A DNA stretch of 20,863 bases from a virus: positions 1-20,863 of the IMG/VR virus record IMGVR_UViG_3300005082_000007. One strand, written 5' to 3'. The first letter of the stretch is position 1. Every line of letters begins with the position of its first letter. Position numbers and translations under genes: made by a program. The notes under the pieces were generated by a model. It was given only the letters and a program-made list of their open reading frames with translations. It searched no databases and was not told the origin of the DNA. Shown here in pieces: positions 12,942-19,966 of the stretch.

Positions 12942-13253
12942 TTAAAACAACTCCCGCTGGGTCTCGCGCACCGGCACCCGTCGCCGGCGCTCAGCCTTGA
13001 CAATCTGCCGGATCCTGGACTCGGACAGCCCATACTTAACAGCCACCCGCTTATAGTTGCCGCAAGCTCGGAAATCATCATACATCTGCCTGTAAATAAA
13101 CTTCCGGGCCAGCGTATCCAGCTTAGGCACATACAACTGACAACCCGCAAACCCATCCACCAGAGCCAGGGCCGCTTTAAGCCCGATCCGTTCGGCCACA
13201 TCCCGGTACTCATCCGGCAGGTCATCAAGTTGTATGTCGTCTGGGTTGATCAT
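12942..13253 (-). CDS. mor: Mor-family transcription activator of middle genes
   Basis: A 103-residue protein starting MINPDDIQLDDLP. The Mor/C family pattern is clear: 'LPDEYRDVAERIGLKAALALVDGFAGCQLYVPKLD' (residues 12-46), in which the dimerisation helices are followed by the beta strand 'QLYVP', and a C-terminal helix-turn-helix 'GNYKRVAVKYGLSESRIRQIVKAE' (residues 65-88). Mu Mor binds upstream of the middle promoter and recruits RNA polymerase. The gene is last in the early operon, as in Mu, and is followed by the switch region. The start has no strong Shine-Dalgarno; its ATG lies inside a short upstream frame (13293-13225), so expression may depend on coupled translation. Length is slightly under Mu Mor (129). 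Confidence 0.9.
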   Translation of the reverse strand: MINPDDIQLDDLPDEYRDVAERIGLKAALALVDGFAGCQLYVPKLDTLARKFIYRQMYDDFRACGNYKRVAVKYGLSESRIRQIVKAERRRRVPVRETQRELF

Positions 13254-13293
13254 GTTCTATAAACCGGTTTTCCTTTTTGATTTCTTCCGCCAT
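13225..13293 (-). CDS. Possible 22-aa upstream ORF overlapping the mor start
   Basis: ATG at 13293 gives MAEEIKKENRFIEHDQPRRHTT and stops inside mor, 28 bases past the mor ATG, in a different frame. The codons look coding-like and Lys/Glu rich, and the mor start lacks its own good ribosome site. It may be a leader peptide that couples or limits Mor translation, or simply chance. No strong Shine-Dalgarno precedes it (GGTGGT only). Confidence 0.25.
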   Translation of the reverse strand: MAEEIKKENRFIEHDQPRRHTT

Positions 13294-13322
13294 GACACAC
13301 CACCGGTGCGTTTAATATATTA

Positions 13323-13610
13323 TTAAGACTCTTGGCTTTTGATAAGGCGGTCCCTTGATTTAGCCCACCGTTGCTTGCTCTGCTCATGGTGATCGACATA
13401 CCAACTTGCCCGTAAAATTTCGTATTCATTGAAATTGAAATCAAGCAACGTATCTCTCTCAGGGCTTGCCATTGAGAGGGTTCCCGAATTTAGTTCTTGT
13501 AATGCCAGCATGCCAAGCCCATTCAGCCCGAGGACATACACGACTACTGGACAGGCGTTTTCGTTACCTGGATGCATGGCAATTTGTCCTATTCTATCCT
13601 TATTTTTCAT
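13323..13610 (-). CDS. Hypothetical early protein (95 aa)
   Basis: A 95-residue protein starting MKNKDRIGQIAMHPGNENA, with a strong Shine-Dalgarno (GGAGG, four bases before ATG). The middle (VVVYVLGLNGLGMLALQELNSG) is hydrophobic but is broken by polar residues and glycines, so it is not an evident membrane span. The C-terminal half (NEYEILRASWYVDHHEQSKQRWAKSRDRL) is charged and helical. I do not recognise the family. It lies between a small Cys-containing protein and mor in the early operon. An overlapping frame (13250-13444) in the same stretch has poorer start support. Confidence 0.65.
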   Translation of the reverse strand: MKNKDRIGQIAMHPGNENACPVVVYVLGLNGLGMLALQELNSGTLSMASPERDTLLDFNFNEYEILRASWYVDHHEQSKQRWAKSRDRLIKSQES

Positions 13611-13651
13611 ATTTCCTCCGTAATGGATTATGCCTGATTAAATAGCATCTT

Positions 13652-13891
13652 CTATTTGGCAAGATGAAAAGGCTTCACAAGCTTCCATTCACGTAATTTC
13701 AGAGTGGTATTCCCGCACTCTGATCCCCATTTGCCCATGCATTCATGATCCCACCTACAAAGGAAACGTTCTTCACCAACTGCTGTAATCATTATCCTGG
13801 CCGGGCCATACCCTTCATCTCCTTCAAGGATGTCTCCGACACCCCATCCGTTAATCTCAAGCGTTTCCAGTTCTGTTTTTCCACATTTCAT
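13652..13891 (-). CDS. Small hypothetical phage protein (79 aa; DUF7241-like)
   Basis: A 79-residue protein starting MKCGKTELETLEING. The core 'GWGVGDILEGDEGYGPARIMITAVGEERFLCRW' (residues 15-47) followed by 'CGNTTLKLREWKLV' is like a small beta-barrel protein seen in many phages and plasmids (DUF7241 type), in which the GD.LEGDEG and RW... motifs recur. The function of the family is unknown. Shine-Dalgarno GGAAGGA lies about ten bases upstream. It is part of the early operon, following a 48-codon gene. Confidence 0.68.
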   Translation of the reverse strand: MKCGKTELETLEINGWGVGDILEGDEGYGPARIMITAVGEERFLCRWDHECMGKWGSECGNTTLKLREWKLVKPFHLAK

Positions 13892-13912
13892 AGCTTATTC
13901 ATCCTTCCATTT

Positions 13913-14059
13913 TTAAACTATGTCTCCCCATACAGGCATATCCATCAAAGCAGCGATCATCATATGCAGCCGCAGCCGACGTGCAAATTGATACCCATGC
14001 TGGCACGCCCATAGCTCCACAATCCGATGGTCAACCCATTCATATTTCATTTGCTCCAT
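13913..14059 (-). CDS. Small hypothetical protein (48 aa)
   Basis: An open frame from ATG 14059 to TAA 13913 encodes 48 residues starting MEQMKYEWVDHRIVELWAC and ending PVWGDIV. It fills a gap that would otherwise be unusually long for this compact operon. A Shine-Dalgarno-like AGGAAAAAGG lies just before the ATG; a second ATG four codons in has GGAG three to four bases upstream. It is Met- and Trp-rich, weakly amphipathic, with no motif I can name. Its reality rests on spacing and start signals. Confidence 0.5.
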   Translation of the reverse strand: MEQMKYEWVDHRIVELWACQHGYQFARRLRLHMMIAALMDMPVWGDIV

Positions 14060-14067
14060 CCTTTTTC

Positions 14068-14673
14068 CTATAACGACGCAAAATCAAGGCTGATGGGCTC
14101 CCACTGATCCTGATTGCCCACCCGCTCATACACCCGCATATACCGCTTTGACCCGATAACCTGCAGGCTGTCCGATATGGCATCCATGGCCTTTTTCCAG
14201 TCCGGATCAGCAATCTCCAGCCGCCTCAGGCCAAGAATCCTACGCAGGTTGAACTTACCCTCCTGGTCAACGGCAAAGGCGTCATTGATAATGGTTTTAA
14301 CCTCAGACCGGCTGCCCTGGGTCCATGAGTTCAACAGCTTGTCAATCAGGGCCTTTGCAGCATTCAGCCGTTCATCAGGCACCACATATTCCGACACCTG
14401 CACCTGGATTTTGAGCTTCCCGCAATAGGAAAACAGGTTCATGTTCCCCTTTCTGCCGCCCAGGGATACCCCGTAATCAGACGCTGACATCTCCACAAAT
14501 GCGTCTATCTCAGACATTGCCACAGCTTTGAACTTCGCCAGCATATTACGGTGCGTCCTGGCTTCAATCGCAATACTCCTGACCAGCATGTCCCGGATCT
14601 TGTCGATCTCCTTGACATTGTCGGTATGCACGAGCCTCCCCTGACTGTCCTCCATATAATCGTTCATATTCAT
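14068..14673 (-). CDS. DUF3164 family protein (early region)
   Basis: The frame is open from 14715, but I set the start at ATG 14673: it overlaps the preceding stop as ATGA and has AGGAG seven bases upstream; the product is 201 residues starting MNMNDYMEDSQGRLV. The opening 'YMEDSQGRLVH...VKEIDKIRDMLV' is the family mark of DUF3164, found in the early regions of Mu-like phages near GemA. Residues 40-75 are helical; 'GGRKGNMNLFSYCGKLKIQVQVSE' (about 79-100) forms a beta hairpin region; the C-terminal part is helical with a beta end 'YMRVYER'. Function is unknown; 'sulfate transporter' names in some databases for this family have no support here (no membrane spans). Confidence 0.83.
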   Translation of the reverse strand: MNMNDYMEDSQGRLVHTDNVKEIDKIRDMLVRSIAIEARTHRNMLAKFKAVAMSEIDAFVEMSASDYGVSLGGRKGNMNLFSYCGKLKIQVQVSEYVVPDERLNAAKALIDKLLNSWTQGSRSEVKTIINDAFAVDQEGKFNLRRILGLRRLEIADPDWKKAMDAISDSLQVIGSKRYMRVYERVGNQDQWEPISLDFASL

Positions 14674-15107
14674 ATCATGTCTCCTGTTTCGCATATCTGT
14701 TGTTCCAGCCACCACATCACCTGCTGATCAGGCGTGCGCCGCTCCTTTTGGGCTACCATGAGCAGACCGTCCAGCAGGCCCTTATCCCCGGAAAAGTCCA
14801 GGGAGATAATATCCGACCTGGATGCTTTCCTGGCCGCCTTCCGGGGTTGTGATTTTTTAGAATCTATTGTTTTCTGTTTTGCCCGCTGGCACTTCCGGCA
14901 CCAGGACGACAAATTGCTGGCACTGCGGCCATCCTTGTAAAAATATTCCTCATTCGCCGGGAGGTATGCTTTGCATGCCGGGCACAATTTCTGTTTACCG
15001 GCCGTAGTTCCAATGATCAGTTCCTGCTTATCAGCCATATCATTTTCCTTTTCCCCACGTATTTCTTTGAGGATCTGTAAAAGTTCGTTGCTTTTTTCGT
15101 GGGCCAT
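14670..15107 (-). CDS. Zinc-finger protein with CxxC...CxxC (145 aa)
   Basis: I use ATG 15107 (MAHEKSNELL), ten bases after GGAGG; the frame also offers an ATG at 15116, which is too close to that ribosome site. Residues 42-73 carry 'CPACKAYLPANEEYFY' and 'SWCRKCQ', so Cys42, Cys45, Cys70 and Cys73 probably bind zinc. The layout (two CxxC knuckles around 'F' and 'S.L...C..C') is like the zinc-finger half of HNH-type phage proteins, but the HNH catalytic residues are not present. A basic stretch (KQKTIDSKKSQPRKAARKASR, about 76-97) could bind nucleic acid, and the C-terminus is helical. It overlaps DUF3164 (ATGA). Confidence 0.65.
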   Translation of the reverse strand: MAHEKSNELLQILKEIRGEKENDMADKQELIIGTTAGKQKLCPACKAYLPANEEYFYKDGRSASNLSSWCRKCQRAKQKTIDSKKSQPRKAARKASRSDIISLDFSGDKGLLDGLLMVAQKERRTPDQQVMWWLEQQICETGDMI

Positions 15108-15109
15108 GG

Positions 15110-15391
15110 TCAGCATCCCTCCAAAACATCACCAATGGGCCTCCGCCGTTCCATATCCTGGCTGTAAACTGACACCACAGTATTCGTGTAATGATCCACG
15201 GTGATGATCAGGTTCAGGCCTGTATGCCAGTAAATGGTCAACGTCTTGATCCATGCGGTACGCCCGGAAATCTGACGGCCCTTCTGGAGCCGCACCGCCT
15301 GGTTGATCATTTGCCGGACCTCCTTGGCCCGGGGAACATATCCCACCCGCTTATCCCAGTTTTCAACAAAATGTTTTGATAGTTTAAGCAT
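15110..15391 (-). CDS. Hypothetical early protein (93 aa), small alpha/beta fold
   Basis: A 93-residue protein starting MLKLSKHFVENWDKRVG. It overlaps the GemA stop by eight bases. The order of a helix with a positively charged region (RAKEVRQMINQAVRLQKG), then strands 'WIKTLTIYWHTGLNLIITVDHYTNTVVSVYSQD', is like small RelE/DUF4258-type folds (a helix followed by a sheet), but no active-site pattern can be named. The family is not one I recognise. It does not have an antitoxin partner next to it, so I do not call it a toxin. Confidence 0.6.
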   Translation of the reverse strand: MLKLSKHFVENWDKRVGYVPRAKEVRQMINQAVRLQKGRQISGRTAWIKTLTIYWHTGLNLIITVDHYTNTVVSVYSQDMERRRPIGDVLEGC

Positions 15392-15809
15392 GTTCCGATT
15401 TGCGCTCCTTTCTCTTTCGATTCTGGTGGTAAATCATCATCTTGAGCACCGCGTGCAGTGCCGTAGCATCCAGCCATTGCACGGTATCAACGCCAAACCG
15501 CTTCTGTGCAATGCTGTCCACATACGCCCAGGGCAGATCCATATCCAGGAGGATGGCCTCCAGCTTTGCCATGATCTCCCGCTTGCCCGGCGGCAGACCG
15601 GTCGCCTTCCTGGGCCGTTTGCGCGGCTTGGATGTAGTGCGAAACCCCAACGTCTCAAACCGACCCATAACCTTGTTAAACGTGGCATCTGTCAGCTCTT
15701 TGGACGATGATGCCCCGACACTGGAAAGCAGATCCCGGTATTCTTCATCGCGCATACCCACCTGGGCTTTTGCAATGTGGATCACCGCTTTTTTAGCATT
15801 ACTAATCAT
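15384..15809 (-). CDS. gemA: GemA-like regulatory protein (Mu gp16, DUF1018)
   Basis: A 141-residue protein starting MISNAKKAVIHIAKAQVGMRDEEYRDLL, with GGGAGG upstream of the ATG. The opening 'IHIAKAQVGMRDEEYRDLLSSVGASSSKELTDA' (residues 10-42) is the DUF1018/GemA mark, followed by a 'VMGRFETLGFRTTSKPRKRPRK' segment (basic linker, residues 47-68) and a C-terminal 'RFGVDTVQWLDATALHAVLKMM' helix pair (104-125). In Mu, GemA changes host gene expression and DNA supercoiling during growth. Family length (about 140-170) agrees. Nested within the overlapping early operon. Confidence 0.86.
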   Translation of the reverse strand: MISNAKKAVIHIAKAQVGMRDEEYRDLLSSVGASSSKELTDATFNKVMGRFETLGFRTTSKPRKRPRKATGLPPGKREIMAKLEAILLDMDLPWAYVDSIAQKRFGVDTVQWLDATALHAVLKMMIYHQNRKRKERKSEHA

Positions 15810-16101
15810 TACCGCCTCCCGTTCCCCGGGTAACCAGCTCCTCTATCACAGCATGATATTCCTTCTGCGCATTGAGCAAATCCAACATTTCTCCAATGGT
15901 GACATCCTGCAACATCTTTCCGGTCGCAGAGACACGACCAGCCACACCGGCACTTGCCCAGTTAGCCATCTCGCATATCCCGCCGATTTCAGCCGCCGCG
16001 AATATCAGTTCATTGTGTAAATCATTGACAGCCAACCGCCTCACATCGCCCTCGTTCTTGAGCGAATCATCCCACGACACCCATCCGTTTTCATTTGCCA
16101 T
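15802..16101 (-). CDS. Hypothetical early protein (99 aa)
   Basis: A 99-residue protein starting MANENGWVSWDDSLKNEGDVRR; overlaps the previous gene by eleven bases and GemA by eight bases. AAGGTGAG lies before the ATG. It is largely helical (LAVNDLHNELIFAAAEIGGICEMANWASAG, then GEMLDLLNAQKEYHAVIEELV), with no Cys knuckle or membrane span. I do not recognise it. Overlaps on both sides argue that it is translated with its neighbours. Confidence 0.65.
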   Translation of the reverse strand: MANENGWVSWDDSLKNEGDVRRLAVNDLHNELIFAAAEIGGICEMANWASAGVAGRVSATGKMLQDVTIGEMLDLLNAQKEYHAVIEELVTRGTGGGND

Positions 16102-16321
16102 GACTCACCTTCCCCAGCTTCAGAACGCCTTTTTTGTCAAGATTCCACTTGTTGGCAGGAATCACGGCCCTGGATCCGCATTTAGGGCACGCATCGCTGG
16201 CACGTCCGGCATCCCAGAGATTCCCGCAGTTATGCTCCAGGCAAATCATTGTAATTAAAGTTCCCGTTTTTTCATCCTTCCGGCCAGGCCGGAACCATCC
16301 GGTAGTAACTCTGTGTTTCAT
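16091..16321 (-). CDS. Small zinc-ribbon-like protein (76 aa)
   Basis: The frame can start two codons earlier at TTG, but the ATG at 16321 has AAGGAG eight bases upstream and is preferred; the product starts MKHRVTTGWFRPGRKDEKTG. Cys27, Cys32, Cys45 and Cys48 (in MICLEHNCG and ACPKCGS) form a likely zinc ribbon. No family can be assigned beyond that; such proteins may bind DNA, RNA or a partner protein. The gene follows the structured gap at 16341-16432. Confidence 0.65.
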   Translation of the reverse strand: MKHRVTTGWFRPGRKDEKTGTLITMICLEHNCGNLWDAGRASDACPKCGSRAVIPANKWNLDKKGVLKLGKVSHGK

Positions 16322-16340
16322 GATCAAATCTCCTTTCTTG

Positions 16341-16432
16341 ACAAGGGCAGCCAGGATGGCTACCCTTGATTTGCAACCCTGTCACAAGTTGCGGTTAAGG
16401 CCTGGACCCCGATGCGCTAACATCGCCAGGCC
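16341..16432 (-). promoter_or_regulatory. Structured intergenic RNA with three hairpins in the early operon
   Basis: In minus-strand RNA order: hairpin A pairs GGCCTGG/CCAGGCC (16426-16432 with 16399-16405) plus an inner CGATG/CATCG, with a four-base bulge; hairpin B pairs GCAAC/GTTGC (16373-16377 with 16388-16392); hairpin C pairs 12 positions (16342-16353 with 16357-16368, one G.U) with a three-base loop. None has a T run, so none is a plain terminator. Hairpin C ends just before the Shine-Dalgarno of the next gene. The region could control RNA processing, ribosome access or MuB/early-gene ratio, or be a protein-binding site. There is no ORF in it. Confidence 0.5.
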
Positions 16433-16436
16433 GTTT

Positions 16437-17078
16437 CTATTTTTCCAAAGCCCCGGCAATCTCCATCCGCCTTGGGATATCATCCCATATCTGGTTCGTA
16501 TTCGGGTCATACAGAAACAGCGCCCGTCCCAAAACAGGAGCTGCCTCCCCTGTGGACTTTACAACGGTATAAACACATTGATTACATTGCAGCTTTTGAT
16601 GCGTCTTATCCAGATAGCCGGCCCGCAAAAGCGCTGAACAGTATTGATATGCAGTGCTTTTAGATGCCAGATCCATGCTTAAAAGCTCAGACATCCTGAA
16701 AATGCCAAGCTCCTGAATGGCTCTCCAAAGCTTTGTTTCAGGCAGTTCATCAATATCCCGCGCCATCAGCGCCCTGGGCGAACTCTTCAGCTTAAGCCGC
16801 TCAGCCCGGTTTGACTGCACGTTCACCGGCCTGGGGGAAGACTGAAAAACACTCATGGGAGCCTTAGGATCAAATTTCCGCTTGCCGGTCATAGTCATAC
16901 GCCAAAGTTTTTCACCTTTATCACCGACCCCTGACCGTTTAATAAATCCTGCCCCTTCGTATGATTTAAGTCTCCCGGAAACAAAGTTACGGTTTAACCC
17001 GGCATGACGCTCAAGCATTTCAGCCGAAAACAGCCCATTGACCACCATGGCGCGCTGCAACAGCGTTTCTTTTTTCAT
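16437..17078 (-). CDS. Hypothetical protein with two winged-helix domains (213 aa)
   Basis: The protein starts MKKETLLQRAMVVNGLFSAEML, ATGA-overlapping the MuB stop. Residues 1-70 look like a winged helix: 'LFSAEMLERHAGLNRNFVSGRLKSYEGAGFIKRSG' ending with the wing 'EKLWRMTMTGKRKF'. Residues about 70-105 are a basic linker rich in Ser and Pro. Residues 110-175 repeat the design: 'KLWRAIQELGIFRMSELLSMDLASKSTAYQYCSALLRAGYL' then 'QCVYTVVK'. A DNA-binding regulator is likely. In Mu the genes after B are kil and gam; neither is seen here. The family is not recognised. Confidence 0.65.
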   Translation of the reverse strand: MKKETLLQRAMVVNGLFSAEMLERHAGLNRNFVSGRLKSYEGAGFIKRSGVGDKGEKLWRMTMTGKRKFDPKAPMSVFQSSPRPVNVQSNRAERLKLKSSPRALMARDIDELPETKLWRAIQELGIFRMSELLSMDLASKSTAYQYCSALLRAGYLDKTHQKLQCNQCVYTVVKSTGEAAPVLGRALFLYDPNTNQIWDDIPRRMEIAGALEK

Positions 17079-17800
17079 GACTTGAAAAACCCCTCTGGTT
17101 TAGGTTTTGGAAGCAAATCGTCCGGAAGGTCCTTGATAATATCAATGGAAATGTTTTCGATCTTATTTGACCTGGCAATATCTTCCAGCTTAAGCATGTA
17201 ATGGATTAGGAATCCAAAGCTCTCTTTGCTTTTCAGCCTCAAGATATGTGCGCCTTCGGGCGGTATTTTTATGCCACAGTTTTTCAGGCCGAATATCATC
17301 ACATCCTCGTTTTGCAGCGGTCCGAATTCAACGGCCTGGGTAAAACGCCGTAAAATTCTGGTTCTCGAATGAATCTGAGTATGGATGCTGGGTTCGCCTA
17401 TCAAAACGATCGGACATCCGGTCTCGTCAAAAATATCGCAAAGATGTTCAATATGATTGACTGTCATACGGTTCGCCTCATCAATCATCAGTATTCTTTG
17501 CTGACTATCCACCTCTTCCATGATGATGCGCTTTGCCCGGTCAAGATGACCGGGTCTCATACCGTTTATTTTCTCGCAGATAGTGGTCAACATGGCACGC
17601 GGTGTCCAGTCTGTATAAAAAGGGATTCGCACGGCCATCTCATTACGTGTGGCAAAAGTCTTTGCACATTCAGTCTTTCCACGGCCTGCATATCCCCAGG
17701 CCACCATCATGCCGGGTCTGCCGTTTTCCGTGTCTGAGATGGTATTGATTGCTTTAATGAACTCTGCCCACCTTGGGGTTTCAATGAATTCATTCTTCAT
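17075..17800 (-). CDS. muB: MuB-like AAA+ transposition ATPase
   Basis: A 241-residue protein starting MKNEFIETPRWAEFIKAIN, with AGGAGG before the ATG. Walker A is GYAGRGKT (residues 36-43), Walker B is ILMIDEAN (103-110), and 'IVLIGEPS' (131-138) is the sensor-1 strand. It is smaller than Mu B (312): it lacks the N-terminal helix-turn-helix extension and keeps only the AAA+ core, as in TniB and other short transposition ATPases. MuB binds target DNA and brings the transposase to it, and gives target immunity. The gene follows A by 12 bases and overlaps the next gene as ATGA. Confidence 0.92.
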   Translation of the reverse strand: MKNEFIETPRWAEFIKAINTISDTENGRPGMMVAWGYAGRGKTECAKTFATRNEMAVRIPFYTDWTPRAMLTTICEKINGMRPGHLDRAKRIIMEEVDSQQRILMIDEANRMTVNHIEHLCDIFDETGCPIVLIGEPSIHTQIHSRTRILRRFTQAVEFGPLQNEDVMIFGLKNCGIKIPPEGAHILRLKSKESFGFLIHYMLKLEDIARSNKIENISIDIIKDLPDDLLPKPKPEGFFKS

Positions 17801-17812
17801 TCCTGCCTCCTT

Positions 17813-19966
17813 TTAATTATTATTACCAAATATCATCTTTAAATCTTCATACCGTTGCCGAGAGCCTTCAAATGCAGAACTGCGTTCAAATTCAGCCATA
17901 AAGCGTTGATCATCAGCGTCAGCTTCCATGCCGTGTTCATGAACCAGCCTAAAGCACCACTCATAGCGCTCAAGCTCTGATTTCCAGTACGTTGGCCTGT
18001 GAATTTCCGGTTCCTCAGCCATTTCAATTTCTGCTTTTTCAACCAGAGCAACCAGCCGCTTAGCCTCTGCTTCAGATACCTTCTCAGGCTCTTGAGTCTC
18101 GGCCTTTTTTCCGTCATTTCCCGGCACGGGCAGCAACGGCGTTTTTTCTTTGGGAATGGAAACGTCTATGGAAGCGAGATATTGGCTTTGTGATTCTCCA
18201 TTAAGGCCGGCCAGCTGGGTAAGCTGTTTCTTGGCATTTTTAACCACCCGTTGCTGGCGCTTTATCTCGCTTTCAACCTGTTCAACCGACGCCTGATCCC
18301 CGAACAGATTGGCAATGGGATGACACGCCCGCACAGGGTATGCCTCCCCCATATAAATTCCGTCCGTTGTCCAGCACCAAATCCGGCTCAGATCCGCCGT
18401 ATCCACCCGGGCAATGGCTTCAAAATTGAGTTTCAGGTTGTCAAACGCATCTGATTCATAATCAATTTTCCAGAGCACGGCCCGTCCCCTGCGGATATGG
18501 ATCTTCACAGGAATCAGGAAATCCAGATGAAGCTGGGACGGATCAAGTCCAGGACCCCGACCGGCCATCAGTCGTTCCATGGGGGAGAACTGCAGATCCG
18601 TATGAGGCTGCATGGCATACCATTGAATATACTGCTCAACAATCACCGCTGCTTCCCGGATGGTGGGCACCCGCCCCCCGGTCTGGAGCTGGTGAATCTT
18701 CTGATGATATTTTTCGTTTCGATGCAGCCGGGCCGGCTTGGTATCAATGGAATCCCCGCAAAAGGATGAAAGCTGGGATTCAAGCTGGTCCTGGAATGTA
18801 TTGAAGAACCGCTCCACCACCTTGGCCCGCCCATTGTATGGCTTGGCATGAAATACCGCTGTCCCCACCCGGGCGTACAGGCCGTTCATCTCTTCAAAAT
18901 CCAGATCCAGGCCTGCCCCTTTGAACAGTTTGGCCTTAAACGCCCGGCCATTATCCAGGTACACGCTGTCCGGATACCGACCCAGGGCCATGCACGCATT
19001 GCGGAATGCTCCAAGGATCACCCACTGATTTTCCGTTGGCGCAATCTGCCAGCCCAGCGGGTACCTTGATTTCCAGTCAAAAAACACAATAAGGGTCATG
19101 CGGCAGGGCATGCCGGTTTCAGGATGGAGAATCGTGAAGTTCAGCGTTTTGCCGTCAGCCACCAGGCATTGGCCCACCTCAAGCAATTCAGGATCACGGG
19201 TGATATACCGGGCAAACTTATCCTTGTAAGCCTTCTCACCCTCCCGGGCCAGGCAGATCACCCCGGCGTTGTAGGTCTCATAGTCCTTGAGCCACCGCCT
19301 GAACGTGCTTTCACCCGGCTTTTCATCCAGGCCGGCTTTTTCAAGGGCATGCCAGGTCCCACGAATGGACATAATCACGCTGGGCCGCTCCTGGCGCAGA
19401 TAGCACCGCAGGAAGAACGCCTTGGCAGCCTCTGAGAGCTGCCGTTCCTTGTACTTGGTTGTTCCGTGCTTTTTCCACCCGCCGCGCCCATCACACAGAC
19501 AAAGGTAATCGTCGTTATGCTTTGCAAGCTTCTTATCCAGGGCCTCAAGGGTTTTAAGCTGGATATCTCCCACAACCTCAAAAACCTTTGGCATAAGCAC
19601 ACCGGCATTGTATGCCAGCAGGAAATCCGCCGCAGCTTCACCTTTGCGACCCCACCCGGCCCGCTCCTTGGCCACCCGAAATGCATGCACCAGGTTATAC
19701 TTGGCCAGGCCGATCTGTTTTGACCGCTTTGGCACAGCCGTATCATGTACCAAAGCCGGGAGTCCGGACTGGTTCACAGACCGACGATCAACCAGGGCCT
19801 GTTTCACCTCCACCGGCAGCATATCCGCAAAATAAAATCGCTCAGACCCGCCCTGTTTCTTTTTCTCCTTAACCGGCCACGCGTTCTTTACGGCCCGAAG
19901 CTGCACCGCCTTGGTGGTGACGCCCAGGGCGTCGGATATCTGTGATTCTGCGACAAATGCATTCAT
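17813..19966 (-). CDS. muA: MuA-type DDE transposase
   Basis: The open frame begins at 19984, but the ATG at 19966 fits better: it overlaps the preceding stop as ATGA and aligns with the start of the small paralogue. Length is then 717 residues (Mu A is 663). Residues 1-60 hold the Mu-type winged helix (MNAFVAESQISDALGVT and QGGSERFYF, with MLPVEVK). The catalytic core has DDE residues Asp271 (VADGKTL), Asp338 (YLDNGRAF) and Glu385 (KVVERFF), with spacing close to Mu's. Residues 440-550 are a beta-barrel domain, and the C-terminus is helical and acidic, as expected for the MuB/ClpX contact region. It binds the phage ends, joins them to target DNA and drives replication by transposition. Confidence 0.95.
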   Translation of the reverse strand: MNAFVAESQISDALGVTTKAVQLRAVKNAWPVKEKKKQGGSERFYFADMLPVEVKQALVDRRSVNQSGLPALVHDTAVPKRSKQIGLAKYNLVHAFRVAKERAGWGRKGEAAADFLLAYNAGVLMPKVFEVVGDIQLKTLEALDKKLAKHNDDYLCLCDGRGGWKKHGTTKYKERQLSEAAKAFFLRCYLRQERPSVIMSIRGTWHALEKAGLDEKPGESTFRRWLKDYETYNAGVICLAREGEKAYKDKFARYITRDPELLEVGQCLVADGKTLNFTILHPETGMPCRMTLIVFFDWKSRYPLGWQIAPTENQWVILGAFRNACMALGRYPDSVYLDNGRAFKAKLFKGAGLDLDFEEMNGLYARVGTAVFHAKPYNGRAKVVERFFNTFQDQLESQLSSFCGDSIDTKPARLHRNEKYHQKIHQLQTGGRVPTIREAAVIVEQYIQWYAMQPHTDLQFSPMERLMAGRGPGLDPSQLHLDFLIPVKIHIRRGRAVLWKIDYESDAFDNLKLNFEAIARVDTADLSRIWCWTTDGIYMGEAYPVRACHPIANLFGDQASVEQVESEIKRQQRVVKNAKKQLTQLAGLNGESQSQYLASIDVSIPKEKTPLLPVPGNDGKKAETQEPEKVSEAEAKRLVALVEKAEIEMAEEPEIHRPTYWKSELERYEWCFRLVHEHGMEADADDQRFMAEFERSSAFEGSRQRYEDLKMIFGNNN

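Noticed and set aside
12791-13228. 145-codon minus-strand frame running from mor through the terminator (ends MTDRRLWRFFCLRNIPPL)
   Set aside because: It is out of frame with mor, spans the promoter, the RNA and the terminator, and the end is encoded by the terminator hairpin itself. Not credible as a protein.
13250-13444. 64-codon minus-strand frame just before mor
   Set aside because: It overlaps the 95-residue gene by 122 bases, has no good ribosome site, and its only support is the ATGA overlap with mor. Kept only as a note in the uORF finding.
15110-15391. RelE-like toxin call for the 93-residue early protein
   Set aside because: The fold order is similar, but there is no antitoxin partner nearby and no recognisable active-site pattern.
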